Origin: Congregicoccus sp964517665
Lineage (GTDB): Bacteria > Verrucomicrobiota > Verrucomicrobiia > Opitutales > Opitutaceae
DNA: 12,682 bases
Assembly: GCA_964517665.1 (NCBI GenBank)
Contig: CAZFCY010000147.1
Location: 1-12,682 of the forward strand
Reading direction: 5' to 3'
In this document: in pieces, positions 1-8,488 of the stretch
Layout of the letters: every line of letters starts with the position of its first letter
Numbering within the stretch: the first letter of the stretch is position 1
Notes under the pieces: model-generated
Seen by the model: the letters and a program-made list of their open reading frames with translations, nothing else
The model's database searches: none
Told to the model about the DNA's origin: nothing
Translations under genes and position numbers: made by a program

Positions 1-73
1 CTACTACTTCCAGGCGCCTCGGACATTCCGCCTCAGCGCGCGTTTTACCTTCTGAGTCGCATCGGGATCCGGG

Positions 74-95
74 CATCGGCGGCCGGCCGCCGATG
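74..95. repeat. Perfect 22-bp GC palindrome upstream of the phosphorylase gene
   Basis: Positions 74-95 read the same on both strands; the core is GGCGGCCGGCCGCC flanked by CAT-type ends. It has no unpaired loop, so as RNA it would form a hairpin only by opening a few central pairs. It lies 64 bases before the ATG at 160. It is not followed by a T-run, so a simple intrinsic terminator is unlikely. It may be a member of a GC-rich dispersed repeat family, a DNA-binding site, or the end of an upstream transcript. The palindrome is read directly; its role is unknown. Confidence 0.5.
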
Positions 96-159
96 TTCCG
101 ACGGTGGCTGGTGGCGGCGGGTCGGAGCCTGCGCCGCTGCATCGGCGGCAGAGACAGTC

Positions 160-3100
160 ATGAATCATTCCACCGCCCTGTCCGGGCATCCAAACCGGGA
201 CCACATTGATATCGTCGCGGTCGCGGGGTTCGGCCTGCTCGAGCTTCGCAACGATTCAGGCCTGCTCGCGCAGTTGCTGCCTTCCGGCGCCTTGTTTGCG
301 TTTCGCCACGGCGGGACGCTGCTCAACCAGTTTCTCCCCGGGCCGGCGGAAGAGGGGTTGTTTCGCCTGATTCTGCGGTGGCGAGACGGCGGCGCCGGGG
401 AGGCGGCGGAATCTTGCGGGTGGGCGCGGCTCAGCGGTCCCGGGCTCGCCTTCGGCTGCGATGGGCGGAGCGCGACGTGGCGGACCGCCCCCGATCGCTC
501 TGGCCTGGCCTGCGCGGCCACGCTCACCCTGCACCCGGTGGAATCGGGCTGGGCATGGCGTATCCGCATATCGAATACCGGTTTTTCCCCGCGCTACGTG
601 GATGTCCTGCACGCGCAGGATCTCGGCCTGGCGGACGAGGGCGCGGTGAGGAGCAACGAGGCCTATGTTTCGCACTATATCGATCTGCTTCCGGTCGATG
701 ATCCTCGTTTCGGCCTCGTGGTTCTTGCCAGGCAGAACCAGGCGACGGCCGGAGGCCGCCGGCCGTGGCTGGGCGTTGCCTGCGCGACCGGCGCGGTCGC
801 CTGCTGCACCGATGGCTGGCATTTTTTCGGGACGGATCATCGCGCCACGGGCGAGCCGGTCGCCGTCCGCCTCGCGAGGCTGTCCTCGTGCCGGCTCCAG
901 TACGAGTTCGCGCTGGCCGGCCTGCAGAGTCGCGAAGTGCTGCTCGCCCCGGGGGAGTCGGCCGAGTTCGGATTTGTCGCGCGTTTCCTCGAGGATCATC
1001 CGGCCGCCTCCTCGGCCGCGGATGTCGCGCATGTCGCGGGGCTGCTGCCGCTCGACTGGCCGGACCCCGCGGCGACCTCGCCGGCCGGCGGGTCCGGCGG
1101 CCCAGTCTTCGTGGACGCGCCGTGGGCGCACGGTATCCGGTTTTCGGATACGGATTGGAGCGCTCTGTTTCCCGGAGAACGGCGTCACGAGGAGGTCGAT
1201 GCGGCCGGACGCGTCCTTTCGTTCTTTCACGGGCCGGAGACCCACGTGGTCTCCGGCGACAAGGAGGCCTTGGTGGCGCGGCCGCACGGCCATGTGTTGC
1301 GCTCGGGAGTGGCGGAATGGATCGACGACGACCAGTTCGGCCTCACCTGCTACGCCGCGGGCATTTTCGCCGCGCAGGCCTATGTGGGGAACCCGAGCCT
1401 GGCGCGGCTTCTCAGCGTGGTCCGCAACCACCTCAACGTCGCGCGCGCGAGCGGGCAGCGGGTTTTCATCCGGAGGGATGGCGCGTGGCATCAGCTCGGC
1501 GTGCCCTCGGCTTTCGCGATCGAGCCGGGAGTGGCGCGCTGGATATATCAATTGGGCGAGGCGCGCGTGGAGGCGCGCGTCTGGTGCTCGGCGCGGCTGC
1601 CCGCGTCGTTTCTCGAGCTTTCGGCGACGGCGGGCGCTCCCGCGGAATTTCTGATCACGCACCAGCTCGCGCTCGGCTCCAACGAATTCGATTCGGCGGG
1701 CCGGATCGACATCCATGCGGATGGCTGGATCGAATGCCGCCCGGATCCGAAGGGCTTCATGGCGAAGCATCTTCCCGAGGCGTGCTTCGCGATCGGGATG
1801 ATTGATCCGGACGACGTCGCGGCGCACGGAGGCGACGCGCTCATTTACGCGGACGGAGTTCAACGCCAGGGGCCGTATGTCGCGTTTGCCACGCGGCCCG
1901 CGCGCCGTTGCGCCGTCGTGATGCTCGGCGTGACCGACGGCGCGGCGAGCCTGCGTTCGGCGCTGGCGTATGCGCGAAATGAATACGCGGGCGGCGCGTC
2001 TCCGGCGTCGTTTCCCGCCGCTCCGTTCCGGCTGAGCCGCCGCGACGACCCCGACGTGGCCCGCGTGGACGAAGTGTTGCCGTGGTTCACCCACAATGCG
2101 GCCATTCATTTTTCCGCGCCGCACGGTCTCGAGCAATATGGCGGAGCGGCCTGGGGAGTGCGCGACGTCTGCCAGGGTTCGCTGGAGTGGCTGCTGGCTT
2201 CCGGCGATCTCGCGACCGTGCGGCGCATGCTCCAGACGGTTTTCGGCCAGCAGTATTCACACGACGGAAGCTGGCCGCAGTGGTTCATGTTTCCGCCGTT
2301 CCGCTTCATCCAGCAGGCGCACAGCCACGGCGACGTGTGTTTCTGGCCGTTGAAGGCGCTGTGCGATTATGTCGAGGCGGGCGACGACCCCGGGTTTCTG
2401 CGGACCACGGCGGGCTATATCGATCCCGTCTCGTTCGAGGTTTGCGATCCGGTCGAGTCGTTGTGGGCGCACTGCGATCGCGTGATCGATCACGCCGAGT
2501 CGCGTTTCGTGGCCGGCACGGCCCTGGTCAACTACGGGGACGGCGACTGGGACGACACGCTGCAACCGGCCGATCCGGCGATGCGCACGCGGATGATCAG
2601 CGCGTGGACGGTCGGGCTCGCCTATCAGGCCTTCCGGCAGTTCGCGGCCGTGGCGGCGCGCGCGGGCGATGGGAAGCGTGCCCAAAGAATGGATACACTG
2701 CTGGCGCGCATGAGGCGGGACTTTCACGAGCACCTCATGCCGGCGGAAGTGGTCGCGGGGTTTCTCGTCAGCGAGGAGGACGGCACGCGCCGCCCGCTGC
2801 TGCATCCGCTGGATGAGGTGACGGGCATCCGCCACCGGTTGCTGCCGATGACGCGATCGGTCCTGGCGGAGCTTTTCACGCCCGGGGAGGCGAAACGGCA
2901 CCTGGCTCTGATCGAATCCGAGCTGTTGTTTCCGGACGGCGTGCGGCTGATGAGCGAGCCCTCGCCCTATCACGGGGGCTGCGAGCGGCTTTTCAAGCGC
3001 GCCGACACGGCCGCGAATGTCGGGCGCGAGATCGGGCTGCAGTACGTGCACGCGCATCTGCGCTACGCGGAGGCGATGGCCAGGGTCGGAAACGCGGACG

Positions 3101-3621
3101 CGCTCTGGAGGGCGCTGCAGGTGGCGAACCCGGTGGGGCTGGGCGACGTGCTCCCGCAGGCGGCGTTGCGCCAGAGCAATGTGTATTTCTCCAGCTCCGA
3201 CGCGGATTTCGACAACCGCCTGGAGGCCGCCGCCCGCTGGGAGGATCTGCGGGCGGGCCGTGTCGCCGTGCGCGGCGGATGGCGCCTCTACTCGAGCGGC
3301 CCCGGGCTGTTTTTGCGCGCGGTCCGCTCGTGCCTGCTCGGGGTGCGCGAGTCGTTTGGCGACATCGTCTTCGACCCGGTGCTGCCGGCGACACTGGACG
3401 GGCTTGTGGCGGAGGTGAAACTCCTGGGACGCCCGGCGCGCATTCACTACGCGGTCAGGCGGGGAAACTTCGCGCCGGGACAGCTTGCGGTCAACGGTAT
3501 CCGGATCGCGGATACACGCCGCGAGGCCAATCCCTACCGCGCCGGCGGTTTGCGCGTGGCGGATCGGGCGCTCGAGAAGCTCTTCCGATCCGAAGGCAAC
3601 CGCATCGACGTGGAGTTGTGA
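160..3621 (+). CDS. GH94-type glycoside phosphorylase, 1,2-beta-oligoglucan phosphorylase-like
   Basis: This 1153-residue protein probably cleaves a beta-glucoside with phosphate to give a sugar 1-phosphate. No signal peptide is visible, so it should act in the cytoplasm. GH94 hallmarks appear in order: WGVRDVCQ at residues 665-672 (sugar-binding Arg/Asp region), HSHGDVCFWP at 721-730, and GDGDWDD at 793-799, where the last Asp (D799) aligns with the general acid of the DWND motif in cellobiose and chitobiose phosphorylases. PSPYHGG at 934-940 and the C-terminal LLGVRESFGDIVFDPVLP region (1059-1076) also fit. Residues 1-620 look like beta-sandwich, 630-1045 like an (alpha/alpha)6 barrel. The length, well above the roughly 800 of cellobiose phosphorylases, and the DWDD variant favour the 1,2-beta-oligoglucan phosphorylase branch; a cyclic-glucan or other branch remains possible. 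The frame is open upstream to base 1, but ATG 160 is its first usual start codon and the residues before it do not look coding. Family call is firm, substrate is inferred. Confidence 0.85.
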   Translation: MNHSTALSGHPNRDHIDIVAVAGFGLLELRNDSGLLAQLLPSGALFAFRHGGTLLNQFLPGPAEEGLFRLILRWRDGGAGEAAESCGWARLSGPGLAFGCDGRSATWRTAPDRSGLACAATLTLHPVESGWAWRIRISNTGFSPRYVDVLHAQDLGLADEGAVRSNEAYVSHYIDLLPVDDPRFGLVVLARQNQATAGGRRPWLGVACATGAVACCTDGWHFFGTDHRATGEPVAVRLARLSSCRLQYEFALAGLQSREVLLAPGESAEFGFVARFLEDHPAASSAADVAHVAGLLPLDWPDPAATSPAGGSGGPVFVDAPWAHGIRFSDTDWSALFPGERRHEEVDAAGRVLSFFHGPETHVVSGDKEALVARPHGHVLRSGVAEWIDDDQFGLTCYAAGIFAAQAYVGNPSLARLLSVVRNHLNVARASGQRVFIRRDGAWHQLGVPSAFAIEPGVARWIYQLGEARVEARVWCSARLPASFLELSATAGAPAEFLITHQLALGSNEFDSAGRIDIHADGWIECRPDPKGFMAKHLPEACFAIGMIDPDDVAAHGGDALIYADGVQRQGPYVAFATRPARRCAVVMLGVTDGAASLRSALAYARNEYAGGASPASFPAAPFRLSRRDDPDVARVDEVLPWFTHNAAIHFSAPHGLEQYGGAAWGVRDVCQGSLEWLLASGDLATVRRMLQTVFGQQYSHDGSWPQWFMFPPFRFIQQAHSHGDVCFWPLKALCDYVEAGDDPGFLRTTAGYIDPVSFEVCDPVESLWAHCDRVIDHAESRFVAGTALVNYGDGDWDDTLQPADPAMRTRMISAWTVGLAYQAFRQFAAVAARAGDGKRAQRMDTLLARMRRDFHEHLMPAEVVAGFLVSEEDGTRRPLLHPLDEVTGIRHRLLPMTRSVLAELFTPGEAKRHLALIESELLFPDGVRLMSEPSPYHGGCERLFKRADTAANVGREIGLQYVHAHLRYAEAMARVGNADALWRALQVANPVGLGDVLPQAALRQSNVYFSSSDADFDNRLEAAARWEDLRAGRVAVRGGWRLYSSGPGLFLRAVRSCLLGVRESFGDIVFDPVLPATLDGLVAEVKLLGRPARIHYAVRRGNFAPGQLAVNGIRIADTRREANPYRAGGLRVADRALEKLFRSEGNRIDVEL

Positions 3622-3655
3622 CGCCGCGCCTCCACCGGCCGGCCGTGATGCGAAG

Positions 3656-3673
3656 GCGGCGGCAAGCCGCCGC
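3656..3673. terminator. GC hairpin between convergent genes, possible two-way terminator
   Basis: An 8-bp perfect stem (GCGGCGGC / GCCGCCGC) closes a two-base AA loop. It sits 34 bases after the phosphorylase stop and 5 bases after the esterase stop on the other strand, which is where a shared terminator would be expected. Neither side carries a clear T-run, so termination would be non-canonical or Rho-assisted. It could equally be one copy of a dispersed GC repeat. The hairpin is seen; the function is inferred. Confidence 0.5.
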
Positions 3674-3678
3674 GTATA

Positions 3679-5304
3679 TCAAGGATGCGGCTTCTGCGTC
3701 ACTTCGATCTCGAAAGGACCGAGCGGCCGGCCGTCTTCGTTGACAATCGAGGACAACGGCGCGGCTCCCCAAGCGTAACGAATCCTCGTGGCTGGTTCCT
3801 CGTGCAGTGGAATCAGCACCAGTTCGTCGTTTTGAATCATCATCGACGCGGGCGCGAACGGTCCGTCGGCCGGCGCGGTGGCAAAGGGCGCGGTGGGCGG
3901 CGTTACACAGATGAGGCCACGACCATGCTGGATGGGGATGTGGATACGGCCGGCATCGTCACGCCACGCCTGGCCGGTCGGACGCGGGTAGTGCCCGTGT
4001 GATTGGCGGTCGTAGACGTCCCTGAGAGCCAGACCGGCCAGTCGCGCGCCGACGATGTGTTTGTTCTGCGGGTGGAGATCGAACGGGTCGCTTTGGTCGA
4101 TCATGATCACCATTCCGGTGTGCGGAATCGAAGAGGCTGCCGCCTGTTCGAGGCGGAGCCGGGGCCAGGCGCTGAAGGGAAAAGTTTCGCGCGCGAAGCC
4201 GACCGGAGTGATTTCGATGTTCGGATCGGAGGCCGGCAAAGTCGGTCGGTTGCCGCTGGCCCAGCGGAGGCGCGGATCCTCGCGGAGAAAACCAGGCAGT
4301 TGCACGGAGAAAAACGGCAGGTCGGGAATCTGCCAGGCTTCGCGCCAGCCTTCCACCATCGCGCGAAACGTGCGCGCGTAACGATCGGAGAAGCCTTCCA
4401 GCGCGTCGCTCTCTCCCTGATACCAGATGACGCCGCGCAAGGCGCTGGGAACCAGCGGGTGAATCATCGCATTGTAGATGTTGGCAGGCGCGCCCTTGTG
4501 ATCGTCGCCCAAGGGCGCGAGCGGAGCAGAACCGCGTGTTCGAGCCGGGAGTTTCCTCCACGCGGCCAGAGCCTTTTCGTATTCCGGCAGAAACTTGGAA
4601 CGCTCCAAGCGGGCACGCTCGAACTCCGTCAGCCAGACGCGCAGGGCCGGATCCTGCTCGAGACTGCGTAGCGGCGTGAAAGGCGCGACGCGGGCGCCGC
4701 CCCAGGCGCTGACGATCACTCCGATCGGCATCCCCAATTCTCTCCTGAGTTCACGAGCAAAGTGGTAGGCGACGGCGGAGATCTCCCGGGCGTTCGCGAG
4801 CCGGGCCTGGCTCCACCGGCCTTCCGCGTCATCTCGAGGATCCTTTCGCGCCCCGGCTTGTATTTGAAGGACGCGGATCAGCTCGTCCGGTTCCGCTTGC
4901 AGGAGGGCTTCGGCGGTGGGCACGCGTTCCGACGTTCGCGCCATGTTTGACTGTCCCGCGGCGAGCCAGACCTCGCCGATCAAAACATCCGCGACAACAA
5001 GCGATTCGCCACTGGCGCTGATGGTGATGGCGCAGGGCTTGCCGGAAGGCTGCTGCGCCGGAAGCCAGACGATCCAGCGCCCGCCGGCGTCGGTTGTCGC
5101 TTCCGCGGTGTCTTCACGGAGCGCGACGCGCACAACGATGCCGGGAGCCGCCCGCCCAAAGACCGGCAACGGCATTCCATGCTGGAGCACCGCGCCGTCG
5201 CGGAAGGGGACGCCGGGAACCAGTTCGGCCGGCGCCGCGAAGCCCGTGGACAACACGGCGTGGAGAAACAGTGTCGCGACGAGGTGGGGAAATCGGAGGC
5301 GCAT
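3679..5304 (-). CDS. Sialate O-acetylesterase-like SGNH hydrolase (DUF303/SASA), secreted
   Basis: A 541-residue exported carbohydrate esterase, expected to remove O-acetyl groups from sugars in the periplasm or outside. The chosen ATG at 5304 begins a clean signal peptide (MRLRFPHLVATLFLHAVLSTGFAA, cut near residue 23-25). A GTG at 5373 and an ATG at 5364 lie further upstream in frame, but they add a charged non-signal leader. None of the three has a good ribosome site. An N-terminal beta-sandwich (about 28-105) leads into GEVWLAAGQSNM at 110-121 with nucleophile S119, GVIWYQGESD in the middle, and DLHPQNK near the C-terminus giving D409 and H411. The Ser-Asp-His triad is therefore complete. 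Relatives include sialate and xylan/pectin acetylesterases, so sialic acid is not implied; no sialidase is nearby. It is divergent from the sulfatase and convergent with the phosphorylase. Confidence 0.88.
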   Translation of the reverse strand: MRLRFPHLVATLFLHAVLSTGFAAPAELVPGVPFRDGAVLQHGMPLPVFGRAAPGIVVRVALREDTAEATTDAGGRWIVWLPAQQPSGKPCAITISASGESLVVADVLIGEVWLAAGQSNMARTSERVPTAEALLQAEPDELIRVLQIQAGARKDPRDDAEGRWSQARLANAREISAVAYHFARELRRELGMPIGVIVSAWGGARVAPFTPLRSLEQDPALRVWLTEFERARLERSKFLPEYEKALAAWRKLPARTRGSAPLAPLGDDHKGAPANIYNAMIHPLVPSALRGVIWYQGESDALEGFSDRYARTFRAMVEGWREAWQIPDLPFFSVQLPGFLREDPRLRWASGNRPTLPASDPNIEITPVGFARETFPFSAWPRLRLEQAAASSIPHTGMVIMIDQSDPFDLHPQNKHIVGARLAGLALRDVYDRQSHGHYPRPTGQAWRDDAGRIHIPIQHGRGLICVTPPTAPFATAPADGPFAPASMMIQNDELVLIPLHEEPATRIRYAWGAAPLSSIVNEDGRPLGPFEIEVTQKPHP

Positions 5305-5390
5305 GGCGAGGTGTCGATTGGGCTCAGGATGCGGGTCCGCATCGAGATGATGCAGAGTCGTCATCGTTGCCACGAGGTAAAGACACGGGC

Positions 5391-5408
5391 GTTTTTAAAC
5401 GTAAATGC
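5391..5408. promoter_or_regulatory. Weaker operator-like site in the divergent esterase/sulfatase region
   Basis: The stretch GTTTTTAAACGTAAATGC keeps the outer GTTTTTA...TAAA halves of the 17-bp palindrome found 41 bp away at 5432-5448. Read on the minus strand it gives TTTACGTTTAAAAAC, close to TTTTACxGTTAAAAC with the central base missing. The centre-to-centre distance of about 40 bp is close to four helical turns, which would allow two dimers on one DNA face. It lies 86 bases before the esterase ATG at 5304. The match is imperfect and AT-rich, so chance similarity is possible. Confidence 0.35.
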
Positions 5409-5431
5409 GGATCGCGGCGCGGGCGTTCGCT

Positions 5432-5448
5432 GTTTTTACCGTTAAAAC
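5432..5448. promoter_or_regulatory. 17-bp palindromic operator upstream of the sulfatase operon
   Basis: GTTTTTACCGTTAAAAC pairs at 7 of 8 positions around a central C, and stands out in GC-rich surroundings. It ends 48 bases before the sulfatase ATG at 5497 and lies 127 bases before the esterase ATG, so it could control both directions. An identical sequence except for the central base occurs at 10045-10061 before the receptor gene. Palindromes of this size are typical of dimeric repressors such as LacI-family sugar regulators, but no regulator gene is in the window and the family is a guess. Confidence 0.65.
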
Positions 5449-5496
5449 GTCGGAGTGGTTGCTGTTGCGTCCGACCGCCTGTGCCTTCTCGGAGTG

Positions 5497-6930
5497 ATGA
5501 GACTTCCGCCTTCATTGCTGGCTGTCCTGACCATTGCGGTTTGTCTGCCCCGTTTCGTCTTCGCCGCCTCGTCGATGAATGTCGTGCTGGTGACGGCCGA
5601 CGACCTGGGGTTGCAACTGGGCTCCTATGGGGATGCGCATGCGCGGACTCCCCATCTGGACCGCTTTGCGGCGGAGGGCACGCGGTTCACGCGCGCTTAC
5701 GTGACACAGTCGTCGTGCAGTCCGTCCCGATCGAGCCTGCTGACGGGATTATATCCACATCAAAACGGGCAGATCGGCCTCGCGAACCGGGGTTATGCGA
5801 TGCGCGAGGCCTATTCCTCGATCCCGGGTCTTCTTCGCGAGGCGGGCTTCTTCACGGGAATCATAGGCAAGCTTCATGTCGCGCCGGCTTCCGCGTTTCC
5901 CTTCGATTTCGAGCGGACGGACAATCACGACACGACGACCCGCAAGCTTTCCTCCATGAGAAGCCTGGTGGGCGACTTTCTCGATCGGGCGCGGGACCAG
6001 CCGTTTTTTCTCATGGTCAATTATTTCGATCCGCACCTGCCATGGGTGGCGCAGGTCGAAGGCCTGCCGGAGGCTCCGCGCGCCGGCGAGGATGTGGAGC
6101 CATGGGGGTTCCAGGGAGGGCTGGACGATCCCCGCCAGCGCGCGAGGATCGCCAGTTATTATGATGGAATCGAGCGCATGGACGCGCTCTTCGGAGACTT
6201 GCTCGCCCAACTCGGCCGGCGCGGACTCGGCGAGCGAACCGTTGTCATCTTTATAAGCGACAATGGACCTCCGTTCGCCCGGGCCAAAATGGCTGAACTC
6301 GACGCGAGCGTGCACGTGCCTTTAATCATCCGCTGGCCGGGATTGGGGCGGCCTGGAATCGGGTCGGAGGCGCTCGTTTCGGGCGTCGATATATTCCATA
6401 CCGCCCTTGACGCCGCCGGCGCCGCGTCTCCGACCGGGCGCCCGGGATGTTCCTTGCGAGCCGTGATGGATGGGGCTGTGCCGGCAGACTGGCGCGAGAC
6501 GGTGGCGACCGAGTTCACCTCGCATCAGCCCTCGGCTTTCTATCCGCGACGAAGCGTAACCGACGGCCGCTACCGGCTCGTTCGCAACCTCCTCGGCGGA
6601 CAGCCGAACCCGATGCCGGGCGCCGATGGAGATCGCGCGCCGAAATCGAGCGAGGAGTCCCGCTACGATGCCAGTGTCGTGCGGATGATCTTTCAACGCC
6701 ATCAGGCGCCTCCGCCGGTCGAATTGTACGATCTGCGCTCGGATCCGCATTGCCTGTATAATCTGGCGTCGGAAGCCACGTATTCGGACACGCGCGCCCG
6801 GCTCGAGTCGGCGCTGAGCGCGTGGATGGAGGAAACCGACGATCCCCTGAGAACCCCCGCCGGGCTCGAGCGTTATCGTCTTCTGCACGAACTCAACGGA
6901 AGCAAGAACTGGGAGCAATCGCTGCCCTGA
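5497..6930 (+). CDS. Secreted type I sulfatase (formylglycine-dependent, S1 family)
   Basis: A 477-residue sulfatase that should remove sulfate esters or N-sulfate from a glycan in the periplasm. The ATG at 5497 starts a good signal peptide (MRLPPSLLAVLTIAVCLPRFVFA, cut before AS); a GTG at 5455 in the same frame adds 14 residues that spoil it. GGAG stands just before this ATG, though closer than usual. Metal ligands D35-D36 (TADD), C74 in CSPSRSSLLTG (74-84; the Cys is converted to formylglycine), K125 and H127 in GKLHVAP, and D255-N256 in SDNGPP are all present, so it appears active. The general build resembles heparan N-sulfatase-like S1 members, but the sulfated sugar cannot be read from sequence. 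A maturing enzyme (FGE or anaerobic SME) must be encoded elsewhere. The next gene follows after 28 bp, so the two are probably one transcript. Confidence 0.93.
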   Translation: MRLPPSLLAVLTIAVCLPRFVFAASSMNVVLVTADDLGLQLGSYGDAHARTPHLDRFAAEGTRFTRAYVTQSSCSPSRSSLLTGLYPHQNGQIGLANRGYAMREAYSSIPGLLREAGFFTGIIGKLHVAPASAFPFDFERTDNHDTTTRKLSSMRSLVGDFLDRARDQPFFLMVNYFDPHLPWVAQVEGLPEAPRAGEDVEPWGFQGGLDDPRQRARIASYYDGIERMDALFGDLLAQLGRRGLGERTVVIFISDNGPPFARAKMAELDASVHVPLIIRWPGLGRPGIGSEALVSGVDIFHTALDAAGAASPTGRPGCSLRAVMDGAVPADWRETVATEFTSHQPSAFYPRRSVTDGRYRLVRNLLGGQPNPMPGADGDRAPKSSEESRYDASVVRMIFQRHQAPPPVELYDLRSDPHCLYNLASEATYSDTRARLESALSAWMEETDDPLRTPAGLERYRLLHELNGSKNWEQSLP

Positions 6931-6958
6931 CACGAGGGGAGATCCCCAAACCTTTTCC

Positions 6959-8482
6959 ATGATCATGTTTCGCCGTCACAGACTCTCGACTGTCATCTTC
7001 GTGACATTGACGGGCGGCGCCGCTCCGTTTTCGATTGCGGCCGGACCGGACGCATCTCCTGCCGGCTCCTCGGTCGAGTTTCGAGAGGAGGCTGAGGAGG
7101 CGGCAGTTTACTGGCAGGGTGACAAGATCGTCGAACTCGTCGGAAGTCGGGCTCTGCGCTTTCGCGCGCAGGGGTTCAATGATCATTGGGTGGGGACGGC
7201 GGCGCGCCGAATGGATCTCGGATGGGCCAGCAGTGACCTGAATGATTACGTGCCGGCCGCGAAACAGTTCGATCAGACGCCGGGCGGATTCAGCCTCGAA
7301 CTCGAGGGCTTGATGCCGGGCGTGGATGGCCGGGTGAGTACGCGTTTCGAGGGCATCTTCGTATCTCGGGATGCGGGCTTTCGATATATTCTCAGCTCCA
7401 GGATCATCGCGTCGCAGGAGAAGTGGCGCAGGGCTTCCCGATATGCGCGTGGCCGGTCGCGCGACGAGCCGCTGTTCATCCGGCCGTTGAACTTTCATCT
7501 CAATCGCATCACGCCCGCGGAGATCGCGTCACTTGGAAACGAGCCTGGCGACCTCGACCTTTACGACGGCATGGTGCTCTCGGAGGACGGCGTAAACTGG
7601 CGCTTCATACCAAAGATTCCCGTGCCTTATGTGATCCGCGAAGGTTTCTATGAAACCACGCATTGGAACCATGGGCGGGAGGTGGCCAAGGGGCAGCGCA
7701 TCGGCTATCTGGACCGACGGGAGGGAGGTTGGATGACCGAAATGCTCGAAGCATCGGCGCCGCTGAAGCTCGAAATGTGCTGGATGTTTTCGGATGTGCA
7801 CCACCGTTTTCCTCACGGCGTGCCGCCATGGGTTCAGGGAAAAGATGATTTCGAGGCCAGTTACAAAATGGCGTTTGCGCCTGTCGATGCGGCGAGAGCC
7901 CGGTCGCTGCTGGAAAAGGCTGAGCCGATCGACTGGCGTGACCGGCGCGAGTTTCAGCTTCCGGTCTTCAGCCGGTTCAGCACATTCGACCGGCTGATTT
8001 CGGGCAGCAATGAGTACGCGTGGCTGGCGAGCACCTACCATTGCGCGGTGGACGACACGCTTGGCTATGACGACAACCACTCGATTCGCATAAACCATGA
8101 CGACCCCGCCGATGTTTCCGCCTGGTATGCATGGACCTGGGGGCCCGAATACGAGACGATGAGGCCTCTGGAAGGAGCGTATCGATTTTCGGCGATGGTA
8201 AAGACCCGCGGGGCAACTGGCGCTTTTCGCCTCGCGGTTGCGGAATTCATTGGTGATTCGTGGCGCCGCAACGGAGCTTGGACGAACCGGCCAGTCTGGC
8301 ACTATTCGAGTCAGGAGGTGACCGGCGCCACGGATTGGACGCGCGTCTGGGTGGATCTGCCGATCGACAATAAAAAATTCCACACGGACCGGCCCGATCG
8401 AATCAGGCGCTCGATCGTTCTGGAATATAAAGGGGCGGGTTCGATCTGGTTCGACAACGTGCGGATCCAAAGAATCGAATAA
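6959..8482 (+). CDS. Secreted protein of unknown function with C-terminal carbohydrate-binding-like domain
   Basis: I do not recognise this 507-residue protein. It opens with a signal peptide (MIMFRRHRLSTVIFVTLTGGAAPFSIAA, cut near residue 26-28), so it is exported. The body is rich in Trp, Tyr, His and Asp and looks mostly beta. A segment at about 202-258 holds SEDGVNWRF, like the S-x-D-G-x-x-W turns seen in beta-propeller glycosidases, followed by FYETTHWNHGRE and GYLDRREGGWMTE. A further stretch has WMFSDVHHRFPHG. Residues about 362-507 resemble a galactose-binding-like beta-sandwich, with a WTWGPEYE turn and the ending GSIWFDNVRIQRIE. GAGGGGAG at 6934-6941 is a possible but distant ribosome site; ATG 6965 is an alternative start. 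It follows the sulfatase by 28 bp, so it likely works on the same glycan. Options are a new glycosidase or lyase, or a non-catalytic binding protein. Confidence 0.8.
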   Translation: MIMFRRHRLSTVIFVTLTGGAAPFSIAAGPDASPAGSSVEFREEAEEAAVYWQGDKIVELVGSRALRFRAQGFNDHWVGTAARRMDLGWASSDLNDYVPAAKQFDQTPGGFSLELEGLMPGVDGRVSTRFEGIFVSRDAGFRYILSSRIIASQEKWRRASRYARGRSRDEPLFIRPLNFHLNRITPAEIASLGNEPGDLDLYDGMVLSEDGVNWRFIPKIPVPYVIREGFYETTHWNHGREVAKGQRIGYLDRREGGWMTEMLEASAPLKLEMCWMFSDVHHRFPHGVPPWVQGKDDFEASYKMAFAPVDAARARSLLEKAEPIDWRDRREFQLPVFSRFSTFDRLISGSNEYAWLASTYHCAVDDTLGYDDNHSIRINHDDPADVSAWYAWTWGPEYETMRPLEGAYRFSAMVKTRGATGAFRLAVAEFIGDSWRRNGAWTNRPVWHYSSQEVTGATDWTRVWVDLPIDNKKFHTDRPDRIRRSIVLEYKGAGSIWFDNVRIQRIE

Positions 8483-8488
8483 CGAAGC

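Noticed and set aside
1..159. The phosphorylase frame stays open upstream to base 1
   Set aside because: No ATG, GTG or TTG occurs in that frame before 160, and the translation spans the palindrome and is Arg/Ala-rich, so it is not taken as an N-terminal extension.
256..2136. Long open frame on the minus strand, 626 codons, opposite the phosphorylase gene
   Set aside because: It is arginine-rich, has no recognisable domain, and lies opposite a gene with clear family motifs. High GC makes long antisense frames common.
2257..3447. Minus-strand open frame of 396 codons inside the phosphorylase gene
   Set aside because: Low-complexity, Arg/His/Gln-rich translation with no motif; a shadow of the plus-strand gene.
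3679..5304. Sialic acid catabolism suggested by the sialate-O-acetylesterase name
   Set aside because: The family name is broad and covers plant- and algal-glycan esterases; no sialidase, NanA or sialic acid transporter is present.
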